Positions 18,768 through 26,418 of a stretch of 64,000 nucleotides of DNA are shown here, one piece after another. The position numbers were made by a program, and so were the translations under genes. The first letter of the stretch is position 1. Each line of letters opens with the position of its first letter. Under the pieces are notes generated by a model. That model was not told where the DNA came from, searched no databases, and worked only from the letters and a program-made list of their open reading frames with translations. The DNA is from Prolixibacteraceae bacterium. GTDB lineage: Bacteria; Bacteroidota; Bacteroidia; Bacteroidales; Prolixibacteraceae. The DNA lies in the NCBI GenBank assembly GCA_003506435.1, contig DOAQ01000016.1, positions 1 to 64,000 of the forward strand, given 5' to 3'.

Positions 18768-18804
18768 ACCTGACAGCGTTTCCACAACCTGTCAGGTCTT
18801 TTTT
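18768..18804 (+). terminator. Rho-independent terminator
   Basis: ACCTGACAG pairs with CTGTCAGGT across a 12-base loop and is followed by CTTTTTT. It lies 31 bases after the stop of the preceding gene. Confidence 0.88.
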
Positions 18805-18865
18805 ATTGTTATAATTGAGTATAGGATGAGCGAAGGATCACCGAACGATACTCGTTTGTAAACAC

Positions 18866-19030
18866 ATTGGCAGAGAAAGCAGCAAAGCAACCAATCCGTA
18901 CTCTTTTAGATGTTCTTTAATGAAACGCCAGACTTTGGTAATATAGTCCTCAACCGTTTTTACCGAAATGTTTAGTTCTCGGCAATCAATTTGTCGCTTT
19001 GCCCTTTTTCCTTGCCATCCTGAAAAATTT
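18866..19030 (-). pseudogene. Decayed 3' fragment of the FecI-like sigma gene
   Basis: Bases 18881-19026 match 42-190, the 3' part of the intact sigma gene, at roughly nine in ten positions by eye and in the same orientation. Two single-base deletions (in the codons before LNISVKTVED and before KEKGQS) break the frame. The readable pieces are KEKGQSDKLIA, ELNISVKTVEDYITK and EHLKEYGLVALLLSLP. The part encoding region 2 is absent. The remaining 366-base gap between 18736 and 19103 holds only the terminator, this fragment and the nrfH leader. Confidence 0.85.
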
Positions 19031-19102
19031 CCTTTTGTATAATCTGTTTGATTTCAGTATGAATACACTTAACTTGTATGCAGTAAATAAGGACAGTAAC
19101 GG

Positions 19103-19702
19103 ATGCTTATAAAGTTAATAAAACAAATAACCCCTCCCAAAGAATGGCGGTTTCCGGTATTAATTTTATGCGGAATATTTGCAGGGTTCGGAATCTATTC
19201 ATTTTACATCAGCAAAGCCCATTCGTATTTGTCCGATCAACCGGAAACCTGCGTCAACTGCCACATCATGGCTCCCCAGTATGCCACATGGAACCATAGT
19301 TCGCATCGCGAACATGCGAACTGCAACGATTGCCATGTGCCTCACAACAATGTACTCAACAAATATTTTTTCAAGGCGAAGGACGGAATGCGCCATGCCA
19401 GCATGTTCACTTTAAGAATGGAGCCGCAGGTAATTTTTATTCACGAAGCAGGAAGAAACGTGGTTCACAACAATTGTATCCGTTGTCACAGTAATCTTTT
19501 ACTTGATCCTAAACTGGTGTTGACCGTGAAAAATCAGGAAGTCCATGCAACCAACCGGGTTTGCTGGGAATGTCACCGCGAAGTGCCGCATGGCCGGGTC
19601 AACAGCCTGAGCAGCGTACCCAATGCACGGGTACCGCTTCCGGAAAGCCCGGTTCCTGCATGGCTTGAAAACGTATTGAAAACTGAAAAACCAAAAAACT
19701 AA
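19103..19702 (+). CDS. nrfH: Cytochrome c nitrite reductase small subunit (quinol dehydrogenase)
   Basis: 199 residues of the NapC/NirT family. An N-terminal membrane helix (FPVLILCGIFAGFGIYSFYI) anchors it; four c-type heme sites follow: C50VNCH, C74NDCH, C125IRCH and C154WECH. It takes electrons from menaquinol and passes them to the NrfA catalytic subunit encoded 12 bases later. A purine-rich RBS (AAGGACAG) precedes the ATG. The pair implies ammonia-forming nitrite reduction, either for respiration or for detoxification. Confidence 0.97.
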   Translation: MLIKLIKQITPPKEWRFPVLILCGIFAGFGIYSFYISKAHSYLSDQPETCVNCHIMAPQYATWNHSSHREHANCNDCHVPHNNVLNKYFFKAKDGMRHASMFTLRMEPQVIFIHEAGRNVVHNNCIRCHSNLLLDPKLVLTVKNQEVHATNRVCWECHREVPHGRVNSLSSVPNARVPLPESPVPAWLENVLKTEKPKN

Positions 19703-19714
19703 AAATAACCGACC

Positions 19715-21223
19715 ATGAAGAATGTGACTAACCTTATTGAAAAACGCCCGTGGATAGCCTGGCTTATTTTCTTTGCCACCATTGTTGTAGTTTTTTTAAT
19801 TGGTCTTTTGGCTTCGTCGATTGTTGAACGGCGGGCTGAAGCTGTTTTTGTGAATATTCCAAAAAAACAAATATCGCAGTGGGAACCCCGGAACAATGTA
19901 TGGGGCGAAAATTTTCCGCGTGAATACGATTCATTCAAACAAACTTCCGATACCACTTTTGGAAGCAAATACAATGGAAGCCGGATTATCGATATGCTCG
20001 AAGTAGATCCGCGTCTTGTCGTACTTTGGGCCGGTTATAGTTTTTCAAAAGAATACAATCAGTCGCGTGGACATGCTCATGCAGTGGAAGATATTATAAC
20101 TATTTTGCGTACCGGCGCGCCAACCGATGCCAATACCGGCCCGGCGCCATCCACATGCTGGACCTGTAAAAGTCCCGATGTGCCCCGGCTCATGCACGAA
20201 CGTGGAGTGGCTGCTTTCTATACAGGGAAATGGGCGAGTCTGGGCAGCGAAGTAGTAAACCCGATTGGTTGTGCCGACTGCCACGATGCAAAAACCATGA
20301 ACCTGCACATTTCCCGTCCCGCTTTGATCGAGGCTTTTGAACGACAGGGGAAAGACATTAAAAATGCAAGTCATCAGGAAATGCGCAGCCTGGTATGCGC
20401 CCAATGCCATGTTGAATATTATTTCGATAAGAAAAAAGTTGAAGGAGCTGAATACCTGACCTTCCCATGGGACAAAGGCATGACGGTTGAAGCCATGGAA
20501 AAATATTACGATGAAATAGAATTTTCGGATTGGACCCACACTCTCAGCAGGGCGCCGATGCTGAAAGCACAACATCCCGATTACGAAGTGCACCTGAGCG
20601 GGATTCATGCCGAACGGGGTGTATCGTGTGCCGATTGCCACATGCCATACAAAAGTGAAGGAGGTCAGAAACTTACCGACCATCATATCCAGTCGCCGTT
20701 GAATAACGTAGCCAACTCGTGCCAGGTTTGCCACCGGGAAGAAACCATGGAGTTGGTCAAAAACGTATACGACCGTCAGGATAAAATTATTGAGAACCGC
20801 AATAAACTGGAAGAACTGATCGTACATGCCCATGTGGAAGCGAAAAAAGCCTGGGATTTGGGCGCCAGTGAAACCCTGATGAAAGACATTTTGCAGGGAA
20901 TCCGTCACTCACAATGGCGTTGGGATTACTCGGCGGCAAGCCACGGAGCATCGTTCCATTCACCGGTAGAAATCAGTCGTGTTATATCAACCGGCATTAC
21001 CATTGTCCAGGAAACGCGCATCAAATTAGCTCGTATTCTGGCTGAACTAGGTAATAACAAAGAAGTTCCCTATCCGGATATTGAAACAAAAGCCAAAGCA
21101 CAACAATTTATCGGGCTGGATATGGAACAGTTGAACCGGGAAAAAAAGGAATTTAAGAAAACCCTCGTGCCTCAGTGGAAAGAACAGGCCAAACAACGGG
21201 AAGCTACTTACGGTATACAATGA
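19715..21223 (+). CDS. nrfA: Ammonia-forming cytochrome c552 nitrite reductase
   Basis: 502 residues. An N-terminal hydrophobic segment (IAWLIFFATIVVVFLIGLLA) exports or anchors it. The catalytic heme site is the unusual C148-W-T-C-K152; four ordinary hemes are at C186ADCH, C228AQCH, C305ADCH and C336QVCH, the standard five. Tyr after the third site (AQCHVEYYF) and His in LSGIHAERG fit the active-site Tyr and His. It reduces nitrite to ammonium with six electrons in the periplasm. It forms an operon with nrfH; no dedicated assembly genes (ccs) are in the window. Confidence 0.98.
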   Translation: MKNVTNLIEKRPWIAWLIFFATIVVVFLIGLLASSIVERRAEAVFVNIPKKQISQWEPRNNVWGENFPREYDSFKQTSDTTFGSKYNGSRIIDMLEVDPRLVVLWAGYSFSKEYNQSRGHAHAVEDIITILRTGAPTDANTGPAPSTCWTCKSPDVPRLMHERGVAAFYTGKWASLGSEVVNPIGCADCHDAKTMNLHISRPALIEAFERQGKDIKNASHQEMRSLVCAQCHVEYYFDKKKVEGAEYLTFPWDKGMTVEAMEKYYDEIEFSDWTHTLSRAPMLKAQHPDYEVHLSGIHAERGVSCADCHMPYKSEGGQKLTDHHIQSPLNNVANSCQVCHREETMELVKNVYDRQDKIIENRNKLEELIVHAHVEAKKAWDLGASETLMKDILQGIRHSQWRWDYSAASHGASFHSPVEISRVISTGITIVQETRIKLARILAELGNNKEVPYPDIETKAKAQQFIGLDMEQLNREKKEFKKTLVPQWKEQAKQREATYGIQ

Positions 21224-21249
21224 TGTAGCGGAGAAAAACGGGTCAATTT

Positions 21250-21277
21250 GCCATCTTGTATGATCGCAAGAAATGGC
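21250..21277. other. Imperfect hairpin after nrfA
   Basis: GCCAT-CTTG pairs with CAAG-AA-ATGGC around an 8-base loop, with a two-base bulge. No T-run follows. It lies between nrfA and the next small ORF. Confidence 0.35.
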
Positions 21278-21310
21278 ATAACTTGCTTATAAATTTTAAA
21301 AACCAAAATC

Positions 21311-21607
21311 ATGAAAAGGATTACCGGGGAGAGAACTGAAAATGCGCAACCTTTTCAGGCAATAAACCGGAACCTTTCATCACGGATAAAGACTATCGCT
21401 AAAATCAACTGGAGTAATGCTGAAGCGTGGAACGAAACTGGCGCAATTATGAAATCACCCGACCTGTCGATAATCAAAACCGATCCTCTTTTTGAAGACT
21501 GGATTTTTGTTGGCTGGCTGACCAAATTGCATACCGGAGAAACAACCGTTACCGGACGGGTGGTTGGAGCCAATGGAAAAGGATCAGGCGGGCTAAAAGT
21601 CAACTAA
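21311..21607 (+). CDS. Hypothetical 98-residue protein downstream of nrfA
   Basis: I do not recognise this protein. It has no signal or membrane segment. The N-terminal half is polar (MKRITGERTENAQPF) and the second half has a Trp-rich centre (DPLFEDWIFVGWLTKLHTGE) and a Gly-rich end (TVTGRVVGANGKGSGG). It begins 87 bases after nrfA in the same direction. An overlapping reverse-strand frame of similar size has no better features. It could be a real nrf-linked gene or a chance ORF. Confidence 0.45.
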   Translation: MKRITGERTENAQPFQAINRNLSSRIKTIAKINWSNAEAWNETGAIMKSPDLSIIKTDPLFEDWIFVGWLTKLHTGETTVTGRVVGANGKGSGGLKVN

Positions 21608-21641
21608 TGGCAATGAGCTCAAAAATAGCTCGTGAGAATTG

Positions 21642-22973
21642 TTACTGAAGAATTGTTATCCGTTTGACCCGGATATCGTCGATGGGTCGGAATTCGCTGC
21701 CGATTGCAACTTTTGAAATCCGGTCGGCTACATCCATGCCTTCCAGCACTTCGCCAAAAATGGTATAGGTACCATCGATATGGGGTGCGCCGCCTTCCGT
21801 TTTGTACACCTGTCGTTGTTCGGCAGTAAACTTTATCTGATTTTGTTTTTCAATCTCGTTCAATTCCGTATCGTTGTAAATACGCCCGGTAACAATATAA
21901 AACTGCGACCCGTCGGAACGCCGTTTTGAGTTTTCAGTATCGGGTTTGCGGGGCGAGCCGATCATGCCGCGCCGGTGATACAACCCGGAAACGATGTGTG
22001 CAGGTAGTGTATAGCCTGGGCCTTTCCAGCCAACCACATCATCTTTGACAGCATAGCGGGTGTCGGCAGCGCCGCTTTGTATGCAGAACCCATTAATCAC
22101 CCGGTGGATCAGCAGACCGTCGAAATACTGCTCGCGTACCAGTTTAATGAAATTATCACGGTAGGTCGGCGTTTCGTTGAACAAGCGTATTTTAATATTC
22201 CCAAAATCGGTTTCAATAAGCAGAGCTTTGATCTTTTTATTTACTTCAGCTACTGCTTTGTCTGCTTGATTCATCTTTTCGAGGGCAAGCGGACGGGCTT
22301 CTTTCTTTTTCATTAATTCTGATATGAAAGCTGAAGGAATCACAAAGTAGCGAGCTTCGTAATCAACCACCTTCGAAAAAGCCAGACCGATGGCTTGCTG
22401 GTTCGGAGCAAACACAGGGGTCCCGTAACTAGTTGAGCGAAACTGGTTGGTTACCGTATAAAGCGGGTTCCCCTGAATATTCGAATAACTCAATATTTTT
22501 CCCCGATGCAAAGGAATAGTATTCCCTGTCGGATGAGTCAGGTAAATAGTTTTTGAAGAGACAGGAGCAGTTCCCGAATAAAGCGGGATGGGTGTCCGTT
22601 TGGTACCATCGGTTTTTAAAAGAATCAAATCGTTGATACGGTCGATAGCCAGATACCCTGTAACCGTATAGTTTTTATCCTCGTCAAGAGGTGTGAAAAC
22701 CGCCTGGTTCGCACCGTTCACCATCGAAAAACGGGTAATAATCACATCGTCTTCAACGAAAAAGCCCTGTCCTGTTTCCAATACACGTCCATTATCGAAA
22801 GTCTGGATTTTCACAATCGAAGATAAAAAACCGGAATATGAGCCGGAATTCTCCTGATCTTCCGGAATCACTTCTGTTTTCCCGGAATTTTCCGGCTTAT
22901 CTGCTTTTTGCTGACCAGCTTGTCCGCAGCTCATCAACAAAATAATCAGGAACAAGGTAACGAGTTTTTTCAT
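21642..22973 (-). CDS. Lipoprotein: degenerate trypsin-like domain fused to cyclophilin peptidyl-prolyl isomerase
   Basis: 443 residues with lipobox (LLMSC, Cys16). Residues 45-220 have the HtrA/S1C outline (ETGQGFFVEDDVIITRF, DLILLKTDG, STSYGTPVFAP), but the catalytic His position is Ser83 and the catalytic Ser position is Tyr183; Asp115 remains. It should therefore not be a protease. Residues 255-443 form a cyclophilin domain (FDGLLIHRVINGFCIQSG, SDGSQFYIVTGR, GTYTIFGEVLEGMDV). It probably folds or holds envelope proteins. It is the last of three consecutive cyclophilin genes, 50 bases after the middle one. Confidence 0.85.
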   Translation of the reverse strand: MKKLVTLFLIILLMSCGQAGQQKADKPENSGKTEVIPEDQENSGSYSGFLSSIVKIQTFDNGRVLETGQGFFVEDDVIITRFSMVNGANQAVFTPLDEDKNYTVTGYLAIDRINDLILLKTDGTKRTPIPLYSGTAPVSSKTIYLTHPTGNTIPLHRGKILSYSNIQGNPLYTVTNQFRSTSYGTPVFAPNQQAIGLAFSKVVDYEARYFVIPSAFISELMKKKEARPLALEKMNQADKAVAEVNKKIKALLIETDFGNIKIRLFNETPTYRDNFIKLVREQYFDGLLIHRVINGFCIQSGAADTRYAVKDDVVGWKGPGYTLPAHIVSGLYHRRGMIGSPRKPDTENSKRRSDGSQFYIVTGRIYNDTELNEIEKQNQIKFTAEQRQVYKTEGGAPHIDGTYTIFGEVLEGMDVADRISKVAIGSEFRPIDDIRVKRITILQ

Positions 22974-23022
22974 TGGATTGCTGTTTCTTCGTTTGAGTGA
23001 TCGGATGACTTCGCTTGTATGT

Positions 23023-23835
23023 TCATTTCAATACCGTTACGGTTATTTTTACATCCTTTACAGGCCGGTCGTTTCCATCGGTTTCGAGGGCGGCAATTTT
23101 ATCAATCACCTCCAGTCCTTCAATACACTCGCCAAAAATGGTATATTTTCCATCCAGACCAGGGTACCCGCCTATGGTTGTATAAGCCTTTCGCTGTTCT
23201 TCCGGGAACTCAAGAATACCTGGTTGCATGTGATATTCTGCCTCAATATCTTTTTTTATTTTTTCAGCCAGGCTCCTGAATTCCTGAACTTTCTTTTCTT
23301 CCTTCAGTTTTTTCAGTTCTTCCCTCACCGAAGCCGTCATAAATTGGTTATAAACTTTTTTCCGGATAGGCTGATTGACGGCCAGTTCCATGGTGTCGAG
23401 TTCTCCCGACGTGAAAATCTGCCCTTTCACGATATAAAATTGCGAAATGTCCGACTGCTTGAACGGGTTCACCTCGTCAGGTTGACGCGGTGCGCACAAA
23501 GCTCCCTTTTTATGAAAGTAATGAGGAAGAATTTCGTCATCCACGGTTTTGTCAGGATCTCCGTAGCCAATTCGTTTTCCCGGCGGTGCATTGCGCGACG
23601 ACCGCGATCCACCCTGGATCAAATAATCCTGAACAACCCGATAAAACAAAGTTCCGTCGTAATACGATTCTTCGGCCAACTGAATAAATGCATCCCGGTG
23701 TTTGGGCGTATCGTCGAACAGACGAAACTTCATGTCACCCAGGGTGGTTGAAATAAGCACTATCCGCTCCTGCGCCAGTGTTGCAAATGAACTTAGCAAA
23801 ACAATCAGAACGATATTTTGTATTTTACTGATCAC
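23023..23835 (-). CDS. Periplasmic cyclophilin-type peptidyl-prolyl isomerase
   Basis: 270 residues from a GTG start, chosen because a signal peptide (KIQNIVLIVLLSSFATLAQ) follows directly and GAGGAA lies just upstream, inside the end of the previous gene. Cyclophilin blocks: YDGTLFYRVVQDYLIQGG, DISQFYIVKGQ, and DGKYTIFGECIEGLEVIDKI. Between them is a ~70-residue charged helical insertion (REELKKLKEEKKVQEFRSL) not found in minimal cyclophilins. The start codon is one base past the upstream stop, indicating translational coupling. Confidence 0.92.
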   Translation of the reverse strand: MISKIQNIVLIVLLSSFATLAQERIVLISTTLGDMKFRLFDDTPKHRDAFIQLAEESYYDGTLFYRVVQDYLIQGGSRSSRNAPPGKRIGYGDPDKTVDDEILPHYFHKKGALCAPRQPDEVNPFKQSDISQFYIVKGQIFTSGELDTMELAVNQPIRKKVYNQFMTASVREELKKLKEEKKVQEFRSLAEKIKKDIEAEYHMQPGILEFPEEQRKAYTTIGGYPGLDGKYTIFGECIEGLEVIDKIAALETDGNDRPVKDVKITVTVLK

Positions 23836-23836
23836 C

Positions 23837-24646
23837 TTATTTCCTCGTAACAGTTACTTTAAATTTTATATCTTTTACGGGACGGTCATGTTGGTCGGTT
23901 GCCTCAGCGGCAATCTTATCAATTACTTCCAATCCTTCAACCACTTCTCCGAAAACCGAATATTCATTGTCAAGCGACGGATAGCCCCCTATGGTTGTAT
24001 ACGCTCCAATTTGTTCGGGACTGAAAAGATAATCACCTGCCTGTTTTGCCTCGGCTTCAGCTTTTTCCTGAAGCCCGGCAATGCGAACGTCAAATTCTTC
24101 ATTTTTCCCTTCCTGCCTAAGTTTCATCATTTCTTCCTTTTTTTCATTAAACAGACGATGAAAGATTGCCCCTGCCCGTTTCGAATTCTTCGATTGCTGC
24201 ATGGCCTCGATTTCTTCTTTCGTAAATGTTTTTCCCTGAACTATAAAAAATTGCGAACCAGACGACCGTTTTTCGGGATTTATTTCATCGCCTTGGCGGG
24301 CCGCCGACAAAGCTCCCTTTTTATGAAAAAACTGTTGATTAATTTCTGCCGGAATGGTATATCCCGGATCGCCTGACCCCAGTCGGATGCCCGGTTGGGC
24401 ATTTTTCGATTTCGGGTCACCACCCTGGATCATGAAATTTTGAATGACCCGGTGAAAAAGCAATCCGTCGAAATACCCCTGTTTGGCAAGCTTGATAAAA
24501 TTCTCCTGATGCAGCGGAGTTTCTTTATAAAGTCTGACTTTTATGTTACCATATTCGGTTTCAATCAGCACATATTTGTCTGATTTTCCACAAGAAGTAA
24601 ATATCATTAAAAAGGCTAAGAGAACTAAAAATACAAGCTTCTTCAT
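23837..24646 (-). CDS. Cyclophilin-type peptidyl-prolyl isomerase lipoprotein
   Basis: 269 residues from ATG 24646; an upstream in-frame ATG (24700) would bury the signal. Lipobox LMIFTSC at about residue 18. Cyclophilin motifs: FDGLLFHRVIQNFMIQGGDP, RSSGSQFFIVQGK, NEYSVFGEVVEGLEVIDKI. A helical, charged insertion (EEMMKLRQEGKNEEFD) splits the domain as in the middle paralogue. First gene of the three-cyclophilin operon. The cluster probably arose by tandem duplication. Confidence 0.93.
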   Translation of the reverse strand: MKKLVFLVLLAFLMIFTSCGKSDKYVLIETEYGNIKVRLYKETPLHQENFIKLAKQGYFDGLLFHRVIQNFMIQGGDPKSKNAQPGIRLGSGDPGYTIPAEINQQFFHKKGALSAARQGDEINPEKRSSGSQFFIVQGKTFTKEEIEAMQQSKNSKRAGAIFHRLFNEKKEEMMKLRQEGKNEEFDVRIAGLQEKAEAEAKQAGDYLFSPEQIGAYTTIGGYPSLDNEYSVFGEVVEGLEVIDKIAAEATDQHDRPVKDIKFKVTVTRK

Positions 24647-24826
24647 ATTCTGAATTTTTGAGAAACAGATCACAGGCTTATTCGCCATGCTTTGCCACAA
24701 ATATAACTATTTCAGAAAGGTGTGAAAAATGGATTGGCAATGAATAAAACAGGGAAAATTAATGAAAGACTGAGTTTCAGGAAAAAAATGTTACTTTGTA
24801 AAGGCAAACCGAATATTTTCTCCTAT

Positions 24827-25378
24827 ATGGACCAATATATAATCGACGAGTATTTAAGCCTGGAAAAAATAAAACTTTTGCACGCAGAAATGATTTTCAA
24901 CTGCATCGATGAAAACCGCGAACACTTGCGGAAATGGTTGCCATTTATTGATTATACCCAGAGAGTAAGAGATACCGAATTGTTTATCCGGTCGATCATC
25001 GACAAGCCTTACGGCGAACGCGACGATGTATTTGTAATTTGGTACAAAAATGAATTTGCCGGTCTGATTGGCTTTAAGGATACCGATTTTCTAAATTACA
25101 AAACGGAAATCGGATACTGGCTTGCCGAAAAAATGACCGGGAAAGGGATTGCCATTCGTTCCGTAAAAAAACTGGTCAATATTGCTTTTCGCAATTTAAA
25201 TATGAACCGGGTACAGATTCGCTGCGGAATTGGAAATACCCGAAGCGCAGCCATTCCCGGAAAGCTGGGTTTCAGAATGGAAGGCATCGAACGCGACGGC
25301 GAACGGCATACCGGCAAGTACATCGATCTGGAAGTATACAGCCTGCTAAAAAAAGAGTGGATTGAATCTCTTCTCTAG
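24827..25378 (+). CDS. GNAT-family N-acetyltransferase, RimJ/RimL type
   Basis: 183 residues from ATG 24827, which places the start where the family begins (YLSLEKIKLLHAEMIFNCID); ATGs at 24722, 24740 and 24788 also exist. TACTTTG at 24792-24798, one base short of the TAnnTTTG consensus, supports the downstream start. RimJ/RimL features: NREHLRKWLPFID, IGYWLAEKMTGKGIA (acetyl-CoA loop) and IRCGIGNTRSAAIPGKLGF. It transfers acetyl from acetyl-CoA to an amine, for example a protein N-terminus; the target is unknown. Confidence 0.88.
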   Translation: MDQYIIDEYLSLEKIKLLHAEMIFNCIDENREHLRKWLPFIDYTQRVRDTELFIRSIIDKPYGERDDVFVIWYKNEFAGLIGFKDTDFLNYKTEIGYWLAEKMTGKGIAIRSVKKLVNIAFRNLNMNRVQIRCGIGNTRSAAIPGKLGFRMEGIERDGERHTGKYIDLEVYSLLKKEWIESLL

Positions 25379-25575
25379 CAATTTCCTCCTGCATTTTTTA
25401 CTATTCCGGTATCCCGGAATTTTTTTACACTTTTTTTCGCGGATACTGCATCTTTCCTGTTTTTTTCTTGTCAGTATATCTGTATTAATAAGAATCGGGG
25501 TCGTTGGCTGATAGTTAGGAGGATAGCATTTTATTTTTTGACTTATCTGACCTAAAATTTAAAAATTAAATTTTG

Positions 25576-25583
25576 TATGTTTG
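25576..25583 (+). promoter_or_regulatory. Bacteroidota -7 promoter element
   Basis: TATGTTTG fits TAnnTTTG. It contains the ATG of a longer ORF reading, so that ATG cannot be the start; translation should begin at 25619. Confidence 0.6.
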
Positions 25584-25618
25584 TAATCGAAAACAGAAAA
25601 AGGGAAAACAAATTAGTT

Positions 25619-25867
25619 ATGGAAAACAAATCAACGCAAAGAACGCTGTACCGTGTTTTGCGAAAAACCGGGGTCAGACGCGAAAATATTAGCCTGAATG
25701 CATCGTACCGCGATGATTTACGATTCGACCAGTTGGACTGGACATTATATGTGTACTATTTGGAGAGTTTTTTCAAAATACGCTTAACCGACCGGGAGAT
25801 TTCAAAAATGAGAGTGGTAAATGATACGTTGGCGTTACTCAACAAAAAGGTATACGTTGAATATTGA
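25619..25867 (+). CDS. Acyl-carrier-protein-like protein lacking the phosphopantetheine serine
   Basis: 82 residues. The spacing of DDLRFDQLDWTLYVYYLE, FFKIRLTDREI and MRVVNDTLALL matches the ACP four-helix pattern (DLGxDSLD...LEExF.I.I.D). At the DSL site the sequence is D37-Q38-L39, so Gln replaces the serine that carries the prosthetic group, and the protein should not carry an acyl chain. No fatty-acid or polyketide genes are nearby. It has its own promoter and a strong terminator, so it is probably a single-gene unit. It could be a structural or regulatory ACP mimic; the family call rests on pattern only. Confidence 0.65.
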   Translation: MENKSTQRTLYRVLRKTGVRRENISLNASYRDDLRFDQLDWTLYVYYLESFFKIRLTDREISKMRVVNDTLALLNKKVYVEY

Positions 25868-25886
25868 TTTGGTAAAACTTTTTCTC

Positions 25887-25923
25887 AAAAAAGGCATTCG
25901 TCACGCGGCGAATGCCTTTTTTT
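25887..25923 (+). terminator. Rho-independent terminator
   Basis: AAAAAAGGCATTCG pairs with CGAATGCCTTTTTT around an 8-base loop and ends in T residues, 20 bases after the ACP-like gene. Confidence 0.93.
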
Positions 25924-26182
25924 GTTAAACAGAAAGGCCGTTTTTGAGCCATTTTTGCCCTTTTTTCAAAATCGTTCAGCACGAAAAAAGGGGCCTTCAT
26001 ATACCCACGATGTCATTTCGTCCAAAAAAAGGGGGGGTTCATGAATTTTAGGGTTTTTGATGATGCAAGAAAAAAATGAATCTATAAATTTGATATCAAC
26101 GATCATAATCAAACACGTTCACCCACCCCTTCCGTTTAATTTTTCTCTATTCCGAAGCGCCCCGAATAAAAAAATGCTTCAC
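25924..26182. other. Gene-free interval with homopolymer runs
   Basis: Between the two terminators I see no coding frame worth calling. It holds short runs of A and G (AAAAAAAGGGGGGG near 26030) and no clear repeat or RNA. Confidence 0.5.
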
Positions 26183-26215
26183 AAAAGTCGGTAAAGTCTT
26201 GCCGACTTTTTTTAT
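26183..26215 (-). terminator. Terminator after the S4 gene
   Basis: AAAAGTCGG pairs with CCGACTTTT around a 10-base loop. On the minus strand it begins at the stop codon of the S4-domain gene; T/A-rich flanks on both sides would let it work in either direction. Confidence 0.75.
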
Positions 26216-26418
26216 TTTATCACGATGGTCTGTCCGAAGATGTTTATTGTGTCGCCAGCACGAAGTTTTGCTCTTTTCCGGTATTCTGTTCTGCCGTTCA
26301 GTTTCACTAACCCATCGTCAACCATCATTTTGGCCTGTCCGCCCGATTCGCTGATTCGCAGAATTTTCAGCAGTTTAATCAATTCTATATATTCGCCTTC
26401 CAGTACGTATTCTTTCAT
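26212..26418 (-). CDS. S4-domain RNA-binding protein (YbcJ-like)
   Basis: 68 residues forming little more than one S4 domain: LIKLLKILRISESGGQAKMM, DDGLVKLNGR, AGDTINIFGQTIVI. It should bind structured RNA, probably in the ribosome context, as in YbcJ-type proteins. Its start overlaps the stop of the C1 peptidase gene (ATGA), so the two are translationally coupled. Confidence 0.9.
   Translation of the reverse strand: MKEYVLEGEYIELIKLLKILRISESGGQAKMMVDDGLVKLNGRTEYRKRAKLRAGDTINIFGQTIVIK

Noticed and set aside
20045..20908. 287-residue minus-strand ORF
   Set aside because: It lies wholly inside nrfA on the opposite strand; the heme motifs of nrfA are decisive.
22978..24376. Long plus-strand ORFs opposite the cyclophilins
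   Set aside because: Translations are Phe/Arg-rich without domains and mirror the cyclophilin genes on the other strand.
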